Of a stretch of 64,000 nt of DNA, positions 24,583 through 32,585 are shown one piece after another; the first letter of the stretch is position 1; each line of letters opens with the position of its first letter. The stretch comes from JAUWOY01 sp034431315. Its GTDB lineage: Bacteria; Chloroflexota; Anaerolineae; VGOG01. The stretch spans positions 7,793 through 71,792 of the forward strand of contig DAOUDK010000049.1 in the NCBI GenBank assembly GCA_034431315.1, given 5' to 3'. The position numbers and the translations under genes were made by a program. The notes beneath the pieces are model-generated. The model saw nothing but the letters and a program-made list of their open reading frames with translations, ran no database searches and was not told the origin of the DNA.

Positions 24583-26583
24583 TCAAACTTTTGCCAAACG
24601 CTCCCGCATCACCAGCCACACAAACTTCGGCAGGGCCAGCATCCTGCGCCACCTCCACGGTTCGCGCCAGAGCCGGTGCAACCACTCCAGGCCCAATCTC
24701 TGCAGCCAGCGGGGAGCCCGTTTTGCCCGGCCAGAAATGAAATCGAAAGCGCCACCCACGCCCATGGCTACTGGCACTCCCAGTCTCTCCAGGTTGCGGG
24801 CGATCCACTTGTCCTGTTGGGGTGCTCCGTAGGCCACGAAGAGGATGTCCGGCTTCGCCCTCTGAATCAGGCCAACGATCTCATCCTCCTCCTCCAGGAC
24901 TGGCGAACCGGCGTGGGTGCCGGCGATCCTCAAGCCGGGGTATGTCTGGCAGAGTCGGGCAGCAGTCGCTACCGCCACACCGGGGGCAGCGCCCAATAGA
25001 AACAGGCTGTAGCCCTTTTGGGCAGCTAAAGCTGCGATGCGCTGCACCGTGTCCGTTCCCGCCACCCGCTCCTGGAGAGGATGGCCGAGGAAACGCGCCG
25101 CCCAGAGGAGGCCGACCCCGTCAGGCAGGGCCAGGGAAGAAGCGTTGAGAACGCTGCGAAAATCATCGTCGGACTGAGCGGCCACGATGAACTCAGGGTT
25201 GACGGTCACCACCTGGTGGGAGCTATCGCTGACGACAAAGTCTTCAATAAGGGAGAGGGCTTGGTCGTAGTTGACGTTATCTGTCCGCACGCCGAGGATG
25301 GTGGAGGTTGGAGGTTGGAGGTTGGAAATTGGAAGTTGGAGGTTGGAGGTTGGAGGTTGGAAGTTGGAGGTTGGAAGTTGGAGGTTGGAAGTTGGAGGTT
25401 GGAAGTTGGAGGTTGGAAGTTGGAGGTTGGAAGTTGGAGGTTGGAAGTCACTTCGCAAAAGCTTCTCTGCTGCCGCTAGCACCATCTCCGGCGTCACCAG
25501 CCTCATGCACGTTCGAGCCTCGCAGCCCTCGCGCTGGCCTACCGAGAAGCCCACGTACGAACAGGGACTACAAGGCAAGTCTGCCCGCACTATCACAGCC
25601 CTGTCTCGTCCCTCGTCCCTCATTCCTCGTTCCTCGCCTCCAGGCAGCCACGGCCCCCAGGCGCGGTGATTGGAAGGCCCGAAGATGGCTACTAGCGGCA
25701 TACCCACCGCTGCCGCCAAGTGCATCACGCCGGAGTCGGCCCCGATGAACAGGTCGCACCTCTTCAGGACGGCGGCCAATTGGCCCAGGTTCGTCCTCCC
25801 CTCCAAATTCACGGCCTCCGAGCGCATCAGTGAGGCGACCTGGGAGACGCCGTCGGCGGGGGTGCCCACCAGGACTATGCGCGCGTCGTGGTGCTCGACC
25901 AGCGCGTCGGCCACGCGGGCGAATCCCTCCGCCGACCACCGCCGCGCCAGGCTGTAGCCACCGGAGCCAGGATGAATCGCAACCTGAGGACATTGGTCAT
26001 TGGTCATTGGGATTTGGTCATTCTCGCCAATGGCCATCGCCAGCGAGGTGTCCTCCGTCACGGCCCCGATAGTTCCCACCACGTCCAGCCAATACTCCAC
26101 CTCGTGCCTGGCGCCGAAGCCGTCATCGTGCGCCCGATGGGTCAGGAACCAACCTCGCCCGTTGTCCAGCCCGACCCGAACTTTGGCTCCGCTGGTCAGG
26201 GCCAGGGCTGCGTACTTCAGCGCTCCCCAGCGCGTGGTGAGATGGTGTAGGATGACCAGGCAGTCGTAGCGTTGGCGGCGCAGATGGCGGGCGAAGCGGC
26301 CAAGAGCAGCCAGGGACGACGGCTTGAGGGCGTCAATGGGCCGGTCGTACTGGAATTTGTCGAAGATGATGACGTCGTCCACCAGGGGCGATTCGGCCAG
26401 GACGGGCGCGGAGTTGGGGGGAACGAGGGCCTCCAGGCGGGCGGCGGGAAAGCTCTCCCGCAGGGCACGCAGGGCTGGGGTGGCGGTGAGGACATCGCCG
26501 ATATCAGACAGCTTGACAACCAGAATGGTCAGGTAGTCCTTGATCAGGTGGTCAGGTGGTCCTTGGTCCGACGATTCGACCAT
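24583..26583 (-). CDS. Fusion of GT9 heptosyltransferase-like and GT26 (WecG/TagA/CpsF) glycosyltransferases
   Basis: The 666-residue protein has an N-terminal GT9 domain (about 15-370): LVVKLSDIGDVLTATPALRA, PGSGGYSLARRWSAEGFARV, FIGADSGVMHLAAAVGMPLV and PCSPC. A C-terminal GT26 domain (about 425-666) has VVTVNPEFIVAAQ, LPDGVGLLWAARFLG, ERVAGTD and FVAYGAPQQDKWI. They are joined by a 49-residue linker of the repeat QPPTSNLQLPTSNF, encoded by a 7-bp tandem array (25301-25447). Further in-frame phrase insertions lie near 25985-26030 and 25605-25650. ATG 26583 overlaps the GT4 stop as TGATG. GT9 enzymes usually transfer heptose, matching rfaE1/rfaE2 nearby; GT26 enzymes add ManNAcA- or ManNAc-like sugars to lipid-linked glycans. 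The fusion may be phase-variable. Confidence 0.85.
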   Translation of the reverse strand: MVESSDQGPPDHLIKDYLTILVVKLSDIGDVLTATPALRALRESFPAARLEALVPPNSAPVLAESPLVDDVIIFDKFQYDRPIDALKPSSLAALGRFARHLRRQRYDCLVILHHLTTRWGALKYAALALTSGAKVRVGLDNGRGWFLTHRAHDDGFGARHEVEYWLDVVGTIGAVTEDTSLAMAIGENDQIPMTNDQCPQVAIHPGSGGYSLARRWSAEGFARVADALVEHHDARIVLVGTPADGVSQVASLMRSEAVNLEGRTNLGQLAAVLKRCDLFIGADSGVMHLAAAVGMPLVAIFGPSNHRAWGPWLPGGEERGMRDEGRDRAVIVRADLPCSPCSYVGFSVGQREGCEARTCMRLVTPEMVLAAAEKLLRSDFQPPTSNLQLPTSNFQPPTSNLQLPTSNFQPPTSNLQLPISNLQPPTSTILGVRTDNVNYDQALSLIEDFVVSDSSHQVVTVNPEFIVAAQSDDDFRSVLNASSLALPDGVGLLWAARFLGHPLQERVAGTDTVQRIAALAAQKGYSLFLLGAAPGVAVATAARLCQTYPGLRIAGTHAGSPVLEEEDEIVGLIQRAKPDILFVAYGAPQQDKWIARNLERLGVPVAMGVGGAFDFISGRAKRAPRWLQRLGLEWLHRLWREPWRWRRMLALPKFVWLVMRERLAKV
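25301..25447. repeat. 7-bp tandem array (TTGGAGG/TTGGAAG) forming a protein linker
   Basis: About 21 units alternate GGAGGTT and GGAAGTT (on the plus strand) across 147 bp. Six units (42 bp) encode one 14-residue repeat QPPTSNLQLPTSNF in the GT9-GT26 fusion. Because the unit is 7 bp, gain or loss of one or two units shifts the frame, yet all frames through the array stay open. Confidence 0.9.
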
Positions 26584-27734
26584 CAAACATTCTCCAGCAC
26601 CTTCAATGTCTCGCGGGCGCACCTCTCCCACGAGAATCTCCTTGCCTGCTCGAAGCCGCGCTCTATCAATTCGGCTCGCAGCTCCTCGTCGCCGAGGACA
26701 CGCTCCAGGGCCGCCGCTAGCCCCTCCACATCCAGTGGATCAACCAAGACGGCCGCGTCTCCCGCTACCTCAGGGAGCGAGGAGACGTTGGAGCAGACGA
26801 CGGGAGTTCCACAGGCCAGGGCCTCTAAGACCGGCAGCCCAAAGCCCTCGTACAGGGAAGGGAAAACGAACAGGCGAGCGCCGGATAAGAGGGCGGGGAG
26901 GTCACCTTCAGGAACATATCCCGTGAAAACCACTTTTCCCTCTAAACCCAACTTTTCAACCTGCTGGAAGATTTCACGGTAAAGCCACCCCTTCTTCCCA
27001 GCGATCACTAATTGGATATTGGATATTGGATATTGGATATTGGAGAAGGCTTCCATCAGGCGGATCAGGTTTTTGCGGGGTTGCAGGGTTCCCACAAAGA
27101 GGATGTAGTCGCCGGCGATACCGTATTTGGCTTTGACGGCCTCGATGGCCTTCTCATCTCTCACCGGCCGGAAGACCATGTTATCGTAACCGGGGTAAAC
27201 GACGGTGATTTTATCAGGCACAATCCCGTAGCGCTTGATGAGGTCGCGTTTGGTGGCCGACGAGTCGGCGATGAGATGGGTGGCGGCTCGGGCGTTGTAG
27301 CGGGTGGAGAGGTTCAGGTAGAGCCGATCCAGGAGGCGGTGGGCCTCTGGATAATACAGATAGCCCAGATCGTGGATGGTGACCACGCTGCGACGAGGAT
27401 GAACGATGGGCAGGACGTGGGCGGGGACGAAGAGCAGGTCTGGAGGGCGGCAGGCCATCTCCCAGGATAGGCGCAGGTGGGTCCAGAGACGGGGGAAAGG
27501 CATGACTCGCAAGTCGCAAGGTTGCAAAGTCGCCGCCCCCCCTTCCTCCCCCCCAACCCTTCGACTTTGCTCAGGGCAGGCCTTGGGGGGGAAAGAGGGG
27601 GGGCGATTGAAGTAGAGGCGGTAGCGGCGATCGCCTCGTAAAGCTAAAAGGTGGCGGATCAGGTTAAGGGAGTAGTTCTCCGTGCCGGTTCGCTCCTGAG
27701 CCACGCTTCGGCTGGCGTCAATGCCGATGAGCAT
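26583..27734 (-). CDS. GT4-family glycosyltransferase
   Basis: The 383-residue GT-B enzyme has MLIGIDASRSVAQERTGTEN at the N-terminus, VVTIHDLGYLYYPE, VVYPGYDN, the donor-site region ILFVGTLQPRKNLIRL, and VFPSLYEGFGLPVLEALACG (E-x7-E) near 300-320. It uses a nucleotide-sugar donor at the cytoplasmic membrane face for surface glycan assembly. Two in-frame repeat insertions are visible: PPKACPEQSRRVGG (DNA 27545-27600) and SNIQYPISNIQ (27009-27046). It starts 3 bp after rpiB and overlaps the GT9-GT26 gene. Confidence 0.88.
   Translation of the reverse strand: MLIGIDASRSVAQERTGTENYSLNLIRHLLALRGDRRYRLYFNRPPSFPPKACPEQSRRVGGEEGGAATLQPCDLRVMPFPRLWTHLRLSWEMACRPPDLLFVPAHVLPIVHPRRSVVTIHDLGYLYYPEAHRLLDRLYLNLSTRYNARAATHLIADSSATKRDLIKRYGIVPDKITVVYPGYDNMVFRPVRDEKAIEAVKAKYGIAGDYILFVGTLQPRKNLIRLMEAFSNIQYPISNIQLVIAGKKGWLYREIFQQVEKLGLEGKVVFTGYVPEGDLPALLSGARLFVFPSLYEGFGLPVLEALACGTPVVCSNVSSLPEVAGDAAVLVDPLDVEGLAAALERVLGDEELRAELIERGFEQARRFSWERCARETLKVLENV
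27009..27046. repeat. TTGGATA tandem repeat inside the GT4 gene
   Basis: About five 7-bp units of ATTGGAT are read in frame as the insertion SNIQYPISNIQ between two core beta-alpha elements of the glycosyltransferase. Confidence 0.8.
27558..27577. repeat. CCTTCGACTTTGCTCAGG palindrome inside the GT4 gene
   Basis: A member of the dispersed TTCGAC-CTCAGG family, read on the minus strand as PEQSRR in a loop of the glycosyltransferase. Confidence 0.8.
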
Positions 27735-27737
27735 CGC

Positions 27738-28181
27738 TTACTTTCCCTCTAGCTCGGCTATCTTCGCCAGCCGGCGGCGATAGCGCTCCAGGCCGGAGAA
27801 CTCGGCCGCCAGCCACACCCGCACAATCTCCAGCGCCAGTTCCACGCCAATGATCCGCTCCCCCAGACAGAGGACATTGGTATCGAGGTTCTCTCTGCTC
27901 TGGCGGGCGGAGAGGGTATCGTGGCACACTGCCGCTCGAATGTTCGGCACTTTGTTGGCCGTGATGCACACGCCGATGCCGTTGCCACAGACCAGGATGC
28001 CCCGCTGGAAATCACCCTGGGCCACGGCTTCGGCTACAGCTCGGGCGGAATCGGGATAGTCGGAGGGCTCAGCGTTGTACGCTCCGAAGTCGTGGTATTC
28101 ATGGCCCAATTCGCCCAGGAGTTCGGCTATGGTCTCTTTTAGATGAAAGCCGGCGTGATCAGCACCGATAGCAATACGCAC
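27738..28181 (-). CDS. rpiB: Ribose-5-phosphate isomerase B (RpiB/LacAB family)
   Basis: The 147-residue protein has IGADHAGFHLKETIAE, SDYPDSARAVAEAV, the active-site segment GILVCGNGIGVCITANKV (Cys and anion-hole glycines) and ENLDTNVLCLGERIIG. It interconverts ribose-5-P and ribulose-5-P. It lies immediately upstream of the glycosyltransferase operon, and a role in sugar-phosphate supply for heptose is conceivable. Confidence 0.9.
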   Translation of the reverse strand: MRIAIGADHAGFHLKETIAELLGELGHEYHDFGAYNAEPSDYPDSARAVAEAVAQGDFQRGILVCGNGIGVCITANKVPNIRAAVCHDTLSARQSRENLDTNVLCLGERIIGVELALEIVRVWLAAEFSGLERYRRRLAKIAELEGK

Positions 28182-28215
28182 TCTACACTCCTCCAGTCCC
28201 CGCGTTTCAGAAATA

Positions 28216-28884
28216 TTACCAAGGAAAAGGTGGAGTCAGGTTGGTAAATCTCCACCACACGAACTCAATGGGAGGGAAAAGTATCCTCGTCAGAATGCCC
28301 GTTTGGGTGAATCTTTCCAGAACGATCAGGAGCAATACCAAAATCAGACCATAGAGTTCATAGCGAGCGAGTACGTCGAACCAGCGAGAGGGCAAGAGCA
28401 CGGCCAAGAGTCTCGAACCATCCAGCGGCGTGAGGGGTATCAGGTTGAAGATGGCCATAGCGATGTTCAGCCAAACCACCCAGGAGACCAGTTCGCCGTA
28501 GGAAACGATAAAGCCCCCCATCCTTCGCGGCATGAAGGGGACGAGATGCAGCCTGAGAGGAATGGCCAGGATAGCCGCAGTCAGCAGGTTGGCCACAGGC
28601 CCCGCGAGGCCCACCAGGGCCATGCCTACTTTAGGCCCAGGGCGCAGCCTGGTGGCATCCACAGGGACAGGCTTCCCCCAACCCAAACCCAGCAGGAGAA
28701 TCGAGAGTGTGCCCAAAGGGTGCAGATGGGCAAAGGGATTGAGAGAAAGCCGCCCCTTGTTCTTGGCGGTGGGATCGCCCAGAGCATAGGCCACCAAAGC
28801 GTGACTACATTCATGGACGCTGATAGCCACCAGCAAGCCGATCAGGAGATAAACAACATAGAAGCCTAATCCGGCAAATAGCAT
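28216..28884 (-). CDS. Site-2 protease family membrane metalloprotease (M50)
   Basis: The 222-residue membrane protein has HExxH as HECSH (residues 24-28) in the first helices and the third zinc ligand in NLIPLTPLDGSRLL (about 148-161). It is the short M50B type without PDZ or CBS domains. Such proteases cut transmembrane helices of regulators or remnant signal peptides. The start has no obvious strong binding site. The upstream side carries a triple-hairpin repeat. Confidence 0.85.
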   Translation of the reverse strand: MLFAGLGFYVVYLLIGLLVAISVHECSHALVAYALGDPTAKNKGRLSLNPFAHLHPLGTLSILLLGLGWGKPVPVDATRLRPGPKVGMALVGLAGPVANLLTAAILAIPLRLHLVPFMPRRMGGFIVSYGELVSWVVWLNIAMAIFNLIPLTPLDGSRLLAVLLPSRWFDVLARYELYGLILVLLLIVLERFTQTGILTRILFPPIEFVWWRFTNLTPPFPW

Positions 28885-28911
28885 ATTTTGATCCTTTCAT
28901 CGCCGAGCTAA

Positions 28912-29004
28912 AGCTCGACGCTAAACGAGCAAAGCCCTACGGGCTGAAATTCAGCCCCCGAAGGGGGCTTTGCTCTTTCAGCCTGGTGCTTCAGCACCAG
29001 GCGC
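28912..29004. repeat. Triple-hairpin repeat element (copy 1)
   Basis: Three adjacent hairpins: AGCCCTACGGGCT, AGCCCCCGAAGGGGGCT and GCCTGGTGCTTCAGCACCAGGC, with shared spacers (GAGCAAAG..., TTTGCTCTTTCAGC). The same element, about 75% alike by eye, sits at 54258-54370 inside a gene. This copy reaches into the 3' end of tsaC and supplies its last four codons and stop. Confidence 0.8.
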
Positions 29005-29617
29005 TTCTGATCTCCTCCACAGCGATGGCCCCAGCCCGCAGGATGGTCGGCGGGTAGGTGGTCAAATCCAGCACAGTGGAAGGGATGCCACCGGGGCACC
29101 GCCCGCCGTCGAGGATAAGCTCGATGCGCCCCCCCAGCTCTGCCTCCACCTCCTGGGCGGTGACGGGGCTGGGACGACCGCTCAGATTGGCGCTGGTGGC
29201 GGCCAGGGGAGCGCCCAAAGCGGCGATCAGAGCCACGGGCACCGGGTGGTCGGGTACCCGCACGGCCACAGTGGGACCGCCAGCGCTGACGACGTCGGGG
29301 ACGTTGGCTTTCTTGGGCAGCACCAGGGTCAGGCCACCGGGCCAAAATCTCTCGGCCAACAGCCAAGCGGTCTCCGTGATTCCCTCGGCCACGAGCGCGA
29401 GATCGTCCGCCTGAGCCAGTAGAATGGGGATAGCTTTGTCCCGTGGACGGAACTTGGCTGTGTAGATGCGCTCCACAGCATCGGGCTGGAAGGCATGGGC
29501 GCCAACACCGTAGACCGTGTCCGTAGGGAAGGCAACAAGGCCGCCCTCGGCCAAAATCCGGGTGGCCGCATCAATGGCTTCCTCTCCAGCAGAGAGCACT
29601 TTCGTCCTAGTTCTCAC
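28991..29617 (-). CDS. tsaC: L-threonylcarbamoyladenylate synthase (TsaC/Sua5/YrdC)
   Basis: The 208-residue protein has the YrdC fold: GGLVAFPTDTVYGVGAHAF at about 25-43, KFRPRDKAIPILLA, RFWPGGLTLVLPKK, VAVRVPDHPVPVALI and ATSANLSGRPSPVTAQEV. It makes the TC-AMP intermediate for t6A tRNA modification. GTG 29617 overlaps the stop of the upstream PIN gene (GTGA). The C-terminal residues SAWC and the stop lie in a repeat element, so the original end may have been replaced. Confidence 0.9.
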   Translation of the reverse strand: MRTRTKVLSAGEEAIDAATRILAEGGLVAFPTDTVYGVGAHAFQPDAVERIYTAKFRPRDKAIPILLAQADDLALVAEGITETAWLLAERFWPGGLTLVLPKKANVPDVVSAGGPTVAVRVPDHPVPVALIAALGAPLAATSANLSGRPSPVTAQEVEAELGGRIELILDGGRCPGGIPSTVLDLTTYPPTILRAGAIAVEEIRSAWC

Positions 29618-30018
29618 AGCCAGATCACCTTCACCAGATACTCAACTTTCTCGAACTCTGGATCACCTGTGATCACGGGAGCTTCTTTCTCTTGAGCCAG
29701 GGCAATGGCAAAGGCGTCAGCGTAAGATACAGCATGGTGAGCTTTGATATGGGCTGCAGCCAAGACCCGCTCATGAGATGCCTCAGTGATGGTGATGGGA
29801 AGCTGAGCTAATTTGACGAGAACCTCTTGCAAGCGTTCGGAACCATAGCGGCGTTCTATGATATAGGCCACCTCACCCAGATTTATCAGGCTCAGATAGA
29901 TAATGGCCTCACTAGCCTGGGCCTGTCTGAGGAGTGCTTTGACCTGTTCCGCCCCAGCCTCGCCGCCTAAATACGCCATAAGCGCGTAGCTGTCAACGAC
30001 GTAATCTGGCTTCTTCAC
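29614..30018 (-). CDS. PIN-domain toxin (VapC-like)
   Basis: The 134-residue PIN domain has catalytic acids in VVDSYALMAYL, LINLGEVAYII, SYADAFAIALA and ITGDPEFEKV. It is the RNase half of a VapBC module whose antitoxin overlaps its start by 26 bp. It also overlaps tsaC by 4 bp, so the module is embedded in an apparent operon. Confidence 0.88.
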   Translation of the reverse strand: MKKPDYVVDSYALMAYLGGEAGAEQVKALLRQAQASEAIIYLSLINLGEVAYIIERRYGSERLQEVLVKLAQLPITITEASHERVLAAAHIKAHHAVSYADAFAIALAQEKEAPVITGDPEFEKVEYLVKVIWL

Positions 30019-30247
30019 GTTCTAACTCCTTAGCTCGCTCGGCAAGCAAATCTTGGGTGAGAGATGACCCCTCGGCAAGCATGCCGCATGCCTCCTCGAT
30101 GGGGTCCTTCATGCCAGGAAAGAGGATGATCCTGCCCTCGGCGTCGAGGATCTCTACCGTTGAACCCGGCTCCAGGCCATACTTTTTTCGCAGTGGGGCG
30201 GGAATAACCACCCAACCTTTGGTAGACACCTTGGCTCGTATAGTCAT
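29993..30247 (-). CDS. AbrB/MazE-type antitoxin
   Basis: The 84-residue protein has an N-terminal swapped-hairpin AbrB domain (MTIRAKVSTKGWVVIPAPLR, then YGLEPGSTVEILDAEG), which binds the operator, and an acidic helical tail (AEGSSLTQDLLAERAKELER) that would bind the downstream PIN toxin. Confidence 0.88.
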   Translation of the reverse strand: MTIRAKVSTKGWVVIPAPLRKKYGLEPGSTVEILDAEGRIILFPGMKDPIEEACGMLAEGSSLTQDLLAERAKELEREEARLRR

Positions 30248-30328
30248 AGCTATCCCTCCTAATCAAACGTGATACCAATATGGAAGTAGTATAACGCAAT
30301 TTATCGCCTTCGTCAAACTACGAACCTC

Positions 30329-31213
30329 TCAAAAGAACAAAAGAGCAGGGAGGCTTGCCCCTGCTCCCTTGCTCACGATCACGACCCTGTCCAGCCCAGC
30401 ATAATCCTTGACGATTTCGACTCTCGCCGCTGGAAAGTTGCGTCTGGCCAGAGCAATCACTGCCTGGCCCTGCGTCGCCCCGATCTCCAACAGGACAATT
30501 CCTCTGGACTTAAGATGCCCCCCCGCCTGGGCCAGCAGGCGACGGATGTGGTCGAGCCCGTCGGGGCCGCCGTTCAGGGCCTCCCTGGGCTCGTAGCAGT
30601 TGATCTCTGGCGGCAGTTGGGCCAATTCGGCCTGGCTGACGTAGGGCAGGTTGGCGACGATGAGATCAACAGGCTCCGGCAATGGCTCCAGCAGGTGGCC
30701 CTGCAGCAGGTGGACGCGATCTTCCACGCCGTGGCGGCGACAGTTGCGGGCTGCTATCTCCAGAGCTGCGGGGGAGGCGTCGGTGGCGTAGACCAGGATT
30801 TGGGGCAGGTGCACGGCTAGGCTGACGGCGATGGCCCCGCTGCCCGTGCCGACGTCAGCCACCACTGATTGCCGCTGGCCGATCTCGATGGCCTTCTCGA
30901 CCAACAACTCCGTCTCCGGACGGGGGATCAGCACCCGCTCATCAACAAACAAATCAAGCCCGTAAAATTCCTTGTGGCCGACGATGTAGGCCACGGGCTC
31001 GCGTCGTGCGCGTCGCTCGATCAATTGGTGATAGCGGGCTAGCTCAGTGGGGCTCAACTGGCCTTGGGGATGAGCATGGAGTTGAACTCTGGTTATCCCC
31101 AGGGCATGGGACAGCAGAATCTCGGCGTCAAGGCGGGGGCTATCGAGAGCGCTTTGGGCCAGGGCCTGTTCTCCCCAGAGAAGAGCTTCTCGCAAAGTTG
31201 CCACACCCTTCAC
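30329..31213 (-). CDS. prmC: Release factor glutamine methyltransferase
   Basis: The 294-residue protein has the N-terminal helical domain (REALLWGEQALAQSALDSPR, LLSHALGI) and a Rossmann SAM domain with IPRPETELLVEKAIE, VADVGTGSGAIAVSLA and ANLPYVS. It methylates the GGQ glutamine of release factors; prfA lies just upstream. The catalytic NPPY motif reads NLPY here, a conservative variant seen in some PrmC-like enzymes. Confidence 0.9.
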   Translation of the reverse strand: MKGVATLREALLWGEQALAQSALDSPRLDAEILLSHALGITRVQLHAHPQGQLSPTELARYHQLIERRARREPVAYIVGHKEFYGLDLFVDERVLIPRPETELLVEKAIEIGQRQSVVADVGTGSGAIAVSLAVHLPQILVYATDASPAALEIAARNCRRHGVEDRVHLLQGHLLEPLPEPVDLIVANLPYVSQAELAQLPPEINCYEPREALNGGPDGLDHIRRLLAQAGGHLKSRGIVLLEIGATQGQAVIALARRNFPAARVEIVKDYAGLDRVVIVSKGAGASLPALLFF

Positions 31214-31292
31214 TCCTTCGACGGGCCCTTCGACAAGCCCCAGGTCCTTTGGCCCAGGGACAAAGGGCTCAGGACGCTGCTCAGGACACCGC

Positions 31293-32381
31293 TCAGCTTA
31301 ACCCCGCTCTCCTCAGCTTCTCCGCCTGCTCAGCGGCAGACAACTCCTCGATGAACTGGTCTATCTTGCCCTCCAGCACGTCCTCCAGGCGATGGCTGGT
31401 GAGGCCGATGCGGTGGTCGGTCACCCGGTTCTGGGGGAAGTTGTAGGTGCGAATCTTCTCCGCCCGCTCCCCCGTGCCCACCTGGGAGCGGCGCACCGCG
31501 CCCATCTCCGCCAGCCGCTTCTGCTCCTCCCGTTCGTACAGCCTGGCCCGCAGGATAGCCATCGCCCGCGTCCGGTTCTGAAACTGGGAGCGCTGGCTCT
31601 CGCAGGAGGCGACTATCCCAGTGGGCACGTGTGTGATGCGCACGGCAGTCGCGCTCTTCTGCATGTGCTGCCCCCCCGGCCCGGAGGATCCGTAGACGTC
31701 TATCCGCAGATCGTTGGGGTCAATTTCCACTTCTACCTCGTCCACCTCGGGCAGGACGGCCACGGTGGCGGTGGAGGTATGGATGCGGCCGCTGGATTCG
31801 GTGATGGGCACCCGCTGCACTCGATGGACGCCGCTCTCGTACTTCAGCCGGGAGTAGGGAGAGGAGCTGGCCCTGCTCTTGCCCTTGACAGCGAAGATGA
31901 CCTCTTTGAAGCCGCCTATGCCGGTCTCGTTGAGGCTGAGAAGTTCCGTGGCCCAACCGTGGCTCTCGGCATACTTGTTGTACATGCGATAGAGATCGGA
32001 CGCGAACAGGCCCGCCTCGTTTCCCCCCGCCCCGGCTCTGATCTCCATGATCACGTTTCGGTCATCCCTGGCATCCTTCGGCAAGAGCATCATCTTCAGC
32101 TCATCCAAAAGGGCCTCACTTCGCCCTTCGAGCCTGGCGATCTCCTCCTGCACCAGATTCAGCATCTCCTCGCTCTCCTCGCCCTCCAGCAAGGGCCTGG
32201 TCTCACTCAGTTCGCTTTCGTTAGCTTTATACTGGCGATACTTCTGGACCAAGTCCGCGATATCAGCCTGTTCCTGAGCGTACTTCCTCACCAGATCATG
32301 GTTGATGGCCACCTCAGGATCGGCCATAAGATCGTTCAGTTCTTCGTAACGCTGGATGACAAGCTCTAATTTCTCTAACAT
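31293..32381 (-). CDS. prfA: Peptide chain release factor 1
   Basis: The 362-residue protein has the GGQ catalytic loop in YGSSGPGGQHMQKSATAVRI, the codon-recognition region around VPITESSGRIHTSTATVAVL, and a C-terminus with YNFPQNRVTDHRIGLTSHRL. It terminates translation at UAA and UAG. It forms a two-gene unit with prmC, with a 79-bp gap containing a TTCGACAAGC repeat (31226-31243). Confidence 0.95.
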   Translation of the reverse strand: MLEKLELVIQRYEELNDLMADPEVAINHDLVRKYAQEQADIADLVQKYRQYKANESELSETRPLLEGEESEEMLNLVQEEIARLEGRSEALLDELKMMLLPKDARDDRNVIMEIRAGAGGNEAGLFASDLYRMYNKYAESHGWATELLSLNETGIGGFKEVIFAVKGKSRASSSPYSRLKYESGVHRVQRVPITESSGRIHTSTATVAVLPEVDEVEVEIDPNDLRIDVYGSSGPGGQHMQKSATAVRITHVPTGIVASCESQRSQFQNRTRAMAILRARLYEREEQKRLAEMGAVRRSQVGTGERAEKIRTYNFPQNRVTDHRIGLTSHRLEDVLEGKIDQFIEELSAAEQAEKLRRAGLS

Positions 32382-32417
32382 ATTCCGCTTCTTTTGTAGT
32401 TGGACAAGCTGTAGCTA

Positions 32418-32555
32418 CTCACCTGCTCCCGCTGGACCCTAGTCCAGCGGCTTCAACGGCCGTTGCGGCCCTGACCAGACGTATGTTTTACAGTTTTCAG
32501 CGTGGATCATCGTCATTGGAGCAGCGGACTAGGGTCCGCTGCGAGCATAAGGTGG
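32418..32555 (+). repeat. MITE-like element with GGACCCTAGTCC ends (copy A)
   Basis: The element is about 138 bp. It begins CTCACCTGCTCCCGCTGGAC and ends with GGACTAGGGTCCGCTGCGAG followed by CATAAGGTG. The two ends are imperfect inverted repeats of about 33 bp, each itself containing a palindrome around CTAG. A second copy in the opposite orientation is at 34038-34177. Confidence 0.85.
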
Positions 32556-32585
32556 GTGTGTCAAAACCTGGTTTCTACCGGTCGT

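Noticed and set aside
25301..25447. CRISPR-like array
   Set aside because: The repeats are contiguous 7-bp units with no spacers and are translated in frame as a linker; no cas genes are nearby.
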